Shown here: positions 6,010-9,271 of the stretch, piece by piece
Layout of the letters: each line of letters begins with the position of its first letter
How positions within the stretch are numbered: the stretch's first letter is position 1
Assembly: GCA_030633365.1 (NCBI GenBank)
Contig: DAOVSY010000096.1
Span: 1-9,271, forward strand
DNA length: 9,271 bases
DNA from: Spirochaetaceae bacterium
GTDB lineage: Bacteria; Spirochaetota; Spirochaetia; B11-G9
Direction: 5' to 3'
The notes under the pieces: model-generated
Seen by the model: only the letters and a program-made list of their open reading frames with translations
Database searches by the model: none
What the model was told of the DNA's origin: nothing
Position numbers and translations under genes: made by a program

Positions 6010-7734
6010 ATGGAAAATAATAACACAACTACTGCTGGAAATTTTATTGAGAAAATAATTGAGAAAGATCTTTCAGATAAAAAAAATGATTCAAGGGTCG
6101 TAACCCGGTTTCCCCCTGAACCTAATGGATACCTTCATATTGGCCATGCTAAATCCATTTGTCTTAACTTCGGTCTTGCAGAAAAATATAATGGAACCTG
6201 CCATCTTCGATTTGATGATACTAATCCTGCTAAAGAAGAGGTAGAATACATCAAAGCAATTAAAGAAGATGTAAAATGGCTTGGATTTGACTGGGGTAAA
6301 AAAGAATATTATGCCTCAGATTACTTTGACAAACTTTATGAAATTGCAGTAAAGATGATAAAAGATGGGAATGCATATATAGACGGTCTAAGTCCTGAAC
6401 AAACAAAGGAATACCGTGGAACACTCACCTCTCCCGGGAAAAACAGTCCGGACAGAGATCGATCGGTAGAAGAGAATCTGGATCTTTTTGAAAAGATGAA
6501 AAATGGAGAATTTGAAGATGGAAAATATTTGTTAAGAGCAAAAATTGATATGGCCTCTCCAAATCTGAATATGAGAGACCCTGCATTATATAGAATAAAA
6601 CGAATGAACCATCACAGAACTGGTGACAAATGGTGTATATATCCTATGTACGACTTTACCCATCCATTATCCGATGCTTTTGAAAGTGTAACCCACTCTA
6701 TCTGTACTCTGGAATTTGAAGATCACAGACCTTTGTATAACTGGTCTGTTAGTGAATCCGGTGTAGAAGCAAGGCCTCAGCAGATTGAGTTTGCCAGACT
6801 TAATATTAATTACACTATAATGAGTAAGAGAAAACTTCTTGAACTGGTAGAAAATAACTATGTATCCGGTTGGGATGATCCAAGAATGCCAACTATTTCC
6901 GGGTTAAAACGGAGGGGATACACTCCTGAATCTATAAGAGACTTTGCATCCAGAATTGGTGTTGCAAAATCCAACAGTACAGTGGACTTTGCATTACTGG
7001 AACATTGCCTTCGGGAAGACCTTAATATGAAAGCAAAAAGAGTTATGGCAGTTCTTGATCCTTTAAAGGTTGTTATTACAAATTATCCGGAAGATAAAAC
7101 AGAGATGATGGAAGCAGATAATAATCCGGAAGATGAGAATATGGGGAAAAGAAAGGTTCCTTTCTCCAGAGAAATTTATATTGAAAAAGATGATTTTATG
7201 GAAGATCCTCCAAAAAAATATTTTAGACTTTCTCCAGGTAAAGAAGTAAGACTTAAACATGCCTATTATGTAACCTGCACGGATATAGTTAAAGATCCTG
7301 ATTCGGGCGAAATAATTGAGGTCCATTGTACCTATGATCCGGAATCAAGAGGTGGAGGAACAGATGATGGGAGAAAAGTGAAAGGAACAAGTCACTGGGT
7401 TTCTGCAAAACATGCTTTTAATGCTGATGTACGATTATATTCTAATCTCTTTGAAAGTGAAAATCCGGAAGAAGCTACAGGGAATTTTCTGGATGATCTG
7501 GCACCAGACTCCCTTGAAACTCTTACCGGATGTAAACTGGAACCTTCTTTAAAAGAAGCAGTTTCTGGTGAATCTTTTCAGTTCATGCGAAAAGGGTACT
7601 TCTGTGTAGATACAGTTGATTCAAAACCAGGAGCTCCTATATTTAACAGAACAGTATCTATGCGTGATACATGGGCAAAACTTCAAAGAGATGCTGCAAA
7701 GAAGGCTAAAAATGATTCAGGTAAGGGTAATTAA
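6010..7734 (+). CDS. glnS: Glutaminyl-tRNA synthetase
   Basis: This class I enzyme charges tRNA-Gln with glutamine in the cytosol. At 574 residues it is slightly longer than the 554 of E. coli Gln[19 protein letters not shown] contains the HIGH motif (His43-His46). The 'PPEPNG' form points to GlnRS rather than GluRS. The second ATP-binding motif is MSKRK at 271-275, and [17 protein letters not shown] follows as in GlnRS. The two C-terminal anticodon-binding beta-barrels occupy about 340-560 and include [20 protein letters not shown]. The ATG has AAAGGA 8 nt upstream. Its presence suggests that this organism can make Gln-tRNA directly, although GatCAB could coexist elsewhere. It is followed, with a one-base overlap, by the DUF493 gene. 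Confidence 0.98.
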   Translation: MENNNTTTAGNFIEKIIEKDLSDKKNDSRVVTRFPPEPNGYLHIGHAKSICLNFGLAEKYNGTCHLRFDDTNPAKEEVEYIKAIKEDVKWLGFDWGKKEYYASDYFDKLYEIAVKMIKDGNAYIDGLSPEQTKEYRGTLTSPGKNSPDRDRSVEENLDLFEKMKNGEFEDGKYLLRAKIDMASPNLNMRDPALYRIKRMNHHRTGDKWCIYPMYDFTHPLSDAFESVTHSICTLEFEDHRPLYNWSVSESGVEARPQQIEFARLNINYTIMSKRKLLELVENNYVSGWDDPRMPTISGLKRRGYTPESIRDFASRIGVAKSNSTVDFALLEHCLREDLNMKAKRVMAVLDPLKVVITNYPEDKTEMMEADNNPEDENMGKRKVPFSREIYIEKDDFMEDPPKKYFRLSPGKEVRLKHAYYVTCTDIVKDPDSGEIIEVHCTYDPESRGGGTDDGRKVKGTSHWVSAKHAFNADVRLYSNLFESENPEEATGNFLDDLAPDSLETLTGCKLEPSLKEAVSGESFQFMRKGYFCVDTVDSKPGAPIFNRTVSMRDTWAKLQRDAAKKAKNDSGKGN

Positions 7735-8042
7735 TGAATGCCCCCAATATGAGTAGCAACCCTTTTGGAGATACAGAAGTCGAGTATCCTGTCAGAGTTG
7801 CCATGAAGGCAATTACGTTCAGTAGGGGTCGCAGATCTGCGACCCCTACTGATAATAATAAATCTGCAATTGAAGGTGTTCTTGAAATATTACAACTGGA
7901 AGCATCTGACTGGAAAAAGAAAAATAGTAATGCAGGGAAATATGTTAGTTATTCTTTTGCTGTTAAAATTTTAAATGCTGATCAGTTGGAAAAATTGTAT
8001 GCCATGCTGAATGATCTTGATGTGGTGAAGATGCTGTTGTAG
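7734..8042 (+). CDS. DUF493/YbeD-like protein carrying an in-frame palindromic insertion
   Basis: This 102-residue protein belongs to the small ferredoxin-fold DUF493 (YbeD/UPF0250) family. The first strand is YPVRVAMKAI (18-27), the helix about 44-56, and the closing half GKYVSYSFAVKILNADQLEK..VVKMLL (68-102) matches the family's 'GKY.S......A...QL..LY..L.....V.M.L' ending. Family members are usually about 85-95 residues. The excess here lies between strand 1 and helix 1 at residues 29-40 (FSRGRRSATPTD), which are encoded by a perfect 34-bp palindrome. A solvent-exposed loop there may tolerate the insert. The ATG overlaps the last base of the glnS TAA and has AGGG upstream, implying coupling with glnS. 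The TAG stop is the start of a second repeat element. Function of the family is unclear; YbeD is proposed to be regulatory. Confidence 0.85.
   Translation: MNAPNMSSNPFGDTEVEYPVRVAMKAITFSRGRRSATPTDNNKSAIEGVLEILQLEASDWKKKNSNAGKYVSYSFAVKILNADQLEKLYAMLNDLDVVKMLL
7819..7852. repeat. Perfect 34-bp palindrome inside the DUF493 coding sequence
   Basis: The left half begins TCAGTAGGGGTCGCAGA and the right half is its exact reverse complement, with the axis between 7835 and 7836 in an AGATCT centre. It has 20 G/C of 34, well above the surrounding AT-rich sequence. In the reading frame it gives Ser-Arg-Gly-Arg-Arg-Ser-Ala-Thr-Pro-Thr. One other forward frame is also open; the third has a TAG. It looks like a mobile palindromic element inserted in frame rather than an operator. 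Confidence 0.85.
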
Positions 8043-8110
8043 AGACGTAGCATGCTGAGGTTGCATAGCCGAGCAAAAACGAAGTTTTGACCAGGCTAGG
8101 TCTGTACTAC
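8039..8110. repeat. REP/MITE-like folded element starting at the DUF493 stop codon
   Basis: The left end GTAGAGACGTAGC (8039-8051) pairs with the right end GCTAGGTCTGTACTAC (8095-8110), with one mismatch and a 3-nt bulge. A nested arm TAGCC (8066-8070) / GGCTA (8094-8098) shares the GCTA of 8095-8098 with the outer arm, so the two are alternative pairings. An inner AAAAC-GAA-GTTTT hairpin lies at 8076-8088, and the left end also contains the palindrome AGCATGCT. The GTAGAGACG start is shared with the element at 9244-9271. There is no coding capacity. Bases 8040-8042 (TAG) act as the stop codon of the upstream gene. Confidence 0.6.
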
Positions 8111-8150
8111 AGCAAACAAAATGTGATTCCGTCTAGATAATTGTGTCGGC

Positions 8151-8196
8151 ATATAGGGATTAGGTGTGGTCAAGCCCGGCCCGTATATTGTTTTTT
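8151..8196 (+). terminator. Possible terminator for the glnS-DUF493 unit
   Basis: ATATAGGG (8151-8158) can pair with CCC-G-TATAT (8180-8188, one bulged G), closing a 21-nt loop, and is followed by TGTTTTTT (8189-8196). The T-run is good. The long loop and the bulge make the stem mediocre. The interval 8043-8214 holds only this and the folded repeat; I see no gene in it. Confidence 0.4.
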
Positions 8197-8214
8197 ATTG
8201 CAATATTTGTTTGA

Positions 8215-9159
8215 TTAGATTGATTTTTTTTCTATTAGCCAGCATCTGTGGGGTTTGTTTTTTTTGGAAAAATCTTCATCGAGTGTTGTGTTTGTTATGT
8301 TTTTTAATTGTATATTTTTAAATCTGCTGGGATCAAAATGGAATTTGGTATAATTTGTAGAAAATATTATATACCCCTCTTTGTCCAGGAGATCCAGACA
8401 AACCTTAATTAGGGAAACATAATCCCGCTGTATATCAAAGGTTCCTTCCATTTTTCTGCTGTTGGAGAATGTAGGTGGGTCTATAATTATAATATCATAT
8501 TTTTTCCAATTCTTACGTTCATTACTTAGAAAATCTGCTGTATCAGAGGAATGAAATACGTAGTCTTTGTTTGCAAATCCATTGGCAAGTAAGTTCTTCT
8601 CTGCCCACTTATTGTAATTAACCGATAGATCTACTGTTTCTATGGATTTTGCCCCTCCTGCTGCTGCATAAACAGAAAAAGAACCTGTATAGGCATACAG
8701 GTTTAAGACTCTTTTACCCATGGCGCTGTCTCTAACCATTTCTCTGGTTTTTCTATGATCAAGAAATAAACCTGTATCTATATAATCATGTAGATTAACT
8801 AAAAAACTAAGACCATTTTCCTTTACAGAGACTAAATTTCCTGAATTATCAAGTTTTGTATGCTGTGAAATACCTTTCCTTGTTTTTCTGTTTTTGTAAA
8901 AAACCTGATCTTTTTTTACATATAACATTCTGGAAACTGTATCTGTTATTTCTTCTGAATTTGGAGAATTACTTTCCAATCCTTCCCTATAATCCAATAT
9001 GTAAACAAAGGAACCATAAAAATCTACTGTTAATTTAAGTGAGTCTATATTTTTATCGTATACCCGATAGCTGTTTGTATTTAAAGTGGTAAAGTGTCTG
9101 CGCATTGCAAGATGGTTTTGTTTTAACAGTTTACCGAAGTCTTTTAGTATATAGTTCAT
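8215..9159 (-). CDS. rlmK: RlmK-type 23S rRNA (guanine-N7) methyltransferase, stand-alone
   Basis: This 314-residue SAM-dependent methyltransferase matches the C-terminal half of the E. coli fusion RlmL/RlmK (YcbY). The N-terminal part, with SYRVYDKNIDS (30-40), corresponds to the 'YRVYDAD' region of that protein. YIDTGLFLDHRKTRE (126-140), the SAM-binding motif VLNLYAYTGSFSVYAAAGGA (151-170), the acidic Asp177 (ETVDLS) and the catalytic motif DPPTFSNSRKME (227-238) follow in order. RlmK forms m7G2069 in 23S rRNA during large-subunit assembly. Here it lacks the THUMP-RlmL half that makes m2G2445. An in-frame TAA 9 nt upstream of the ATG excludes a longer start. No Shine-Dalgarno lies at normal distance; a possible -10 (TATGCT, 9176-9171) is close to the start. 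Target base is inferred from the E. coli homologue. Confidence 0.9.
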   Translation of the reverse strand: MNYILKDFGKLLKQNHLAMRRHFTTLNTNSYRVYDKNIDSLKLTVDFYGSFVYILDYREGLESNSPNSEEITDTVSRMLYVKKDQVFYKNRKTRKGISQHTKLDNSGNLVSVKENGLSFLVNLHDYIDTGLFLDHRKTREMVRDSAMGKRVLNLYAYTGSFSVYAAAGGAKSIETVDLSVNYNKWAEKNLLANGFANKDYVFHSSDTADFLSNERKNWKKYDIIIIDPPTFSNSRKMEGTFDIQRDYVSLIKVCLDLLDKEGYIIFSTNYTKFHFDPSRFKNIQLKNITNTTLDEDFSKKNKPHRCWLIEKKSI

Positions 9160-9200
9160 AAGTGTAAGTTAGCATAAAATACATTCCTTTTCCACCGCGT

Positions 9201-9230
9201 CAGGGATTGCAGAGGAAATCCCGCAGCGGG
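9201..9230. repeat. Alternating GC-rich hairpins upstream of rlmK
   Basis: GGGATT (9203-9208) pairs with AATCCC (9217-9222) around an 8-nt loop. The same CCC also starts CCCG-CAG-CGGG (9220-9230), so two mutually exclusive hairpins share three bases. The GC content is unlike the flanking DNA. It is probably part of the repeat cluster that continues to the right edge, not a gene. Confidence 0.4.
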
Positions 9231-9243
9231 TTTGTATATCCGT

Positions 9244-9271
9244 GTAGAGACGCCCAAATTGGGCGTCTGTA
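9244..9271. repeat. GTAGAGACGCCC hairpin element, cut by the window edge
   Basis: GTAGAGACGCCCA (9244-9256) pairs with TGGGCGTCTGTA (9260-9271) around AAT: nine continuous pairs, one G-G mismatch, then TA/TA. One more base to the right would probably complete the pairing with G9244. It begins with the same GTAGAGACG as the element at 8039, which argues for a dispersed family flanking rlmK on both sides. Confidence 0.6.

Noticed and set aside
7063..7326. An 87-codon minus-strand frame within glnS
   Set aside because: Antisense to the conserved anticodon-binding region. Its Phe/Ile-rich translation is typical of AT-rich antisense.
7819..7852. The palindrome as a transcription-factor operator or intrinsic terminator
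   Set aside because: It lies well inside a coding frame that continues intact to a family-typical C-terminus, and no T-run follows it.
8043..8214. A tRNA or small RNA gene in the folded intergenic segment
   Set aside because: No cloverleaf, T-loop GTTCRA or promoter could be laid out. The folds pair end to end like a repeat element.
8856..9038. A 60-codon plus-strand frame opposite rlmK
   Set aside because: Antisense to conserved methyltransferase sequence, with no Shine-Dalgarno and no family resemblance.
1..9271. A CRISPR array, prophage or autonomous insertion sequence
   Set aside because: There are no regularly spaced direct repeats, no phage structural genes, and no transposase or integrase frame in the window.

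Overview
The window is AT-rich DNA of low coding GC, tightly packed on both strands, and reads as a spirochaete chromosome. The best taxonomic clue is the truncated gene at the left edge. It looks like a UPF0164 protein, a family of FadL-like outer-membrane barrels known mainly from Treponema and relatives. Nothing in the window suggests a phage or plasmid. There is no tRNA, rRNA, CRISPR array, integrase or transposase.

Layout. (1) 1-1059 (+): 3' part of the UPF0164 barrel gene, which ends in a TPR-like tail. An AT-rich hairpin separates it from the convergent cluster. (2) 3581-1081 (-): four tightly spaced genes, probably one operon. They encode a Trp-repressor-family regulator, a protein with an N-terminal Rossmann/TIR-like domain and C-terminal ankyrin repeats, a polytopic membrane protein and a two-TM membrane protein with cytoplasmic domains. 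(3) 3582-3718: divergent control region with two sigma70-type promoters placed so close to the start codons that both mRNAs may be leaderless. A degenerate hairpin lies between them. (4) 3719-8042 (+): a PHP-family (HisK/HisJ-type) phosphoesterase, a small four-cysteine protein, a soluble PAS histidine kinase, glutaminyl-tRNA synthetase (glnS) and a DUF493/YbeD-like protein whose start overlaps the glnS stop. (5) 8039-8214: a repeat-rich intergenic segment. (6) 9159-8215 (-): a stand-alone RlmK-type 23S rRNA methyltransferase, with further hairpin repeats upstream to the right edge.

The main surprise is a group of palindromic, relatively GC-rich elements. A perfect 34-bp palindrome sits in frame inside the DUF493 gene and codes for about 11 extra residues. 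A 72-bp folded element beginning with GTAGAGACG starts at the very 3' end of that gene and supplies its stop codon. A related GTAGAGACG hairpin ends the window, and a decayed version lies between the two divergent promoters. They resemble REP/RAYT-type or Rickettsia-type palindromic elements, but no transposase is present here.

The TrpR-led operon with a TIR/deoxyribosyltransferase-like ankyrin protein and two membrane proteins is the part whose biology I cannot place. No tryptophan genes are next to it. It could be a sensing or effector module, but that is inference from architecture alone.
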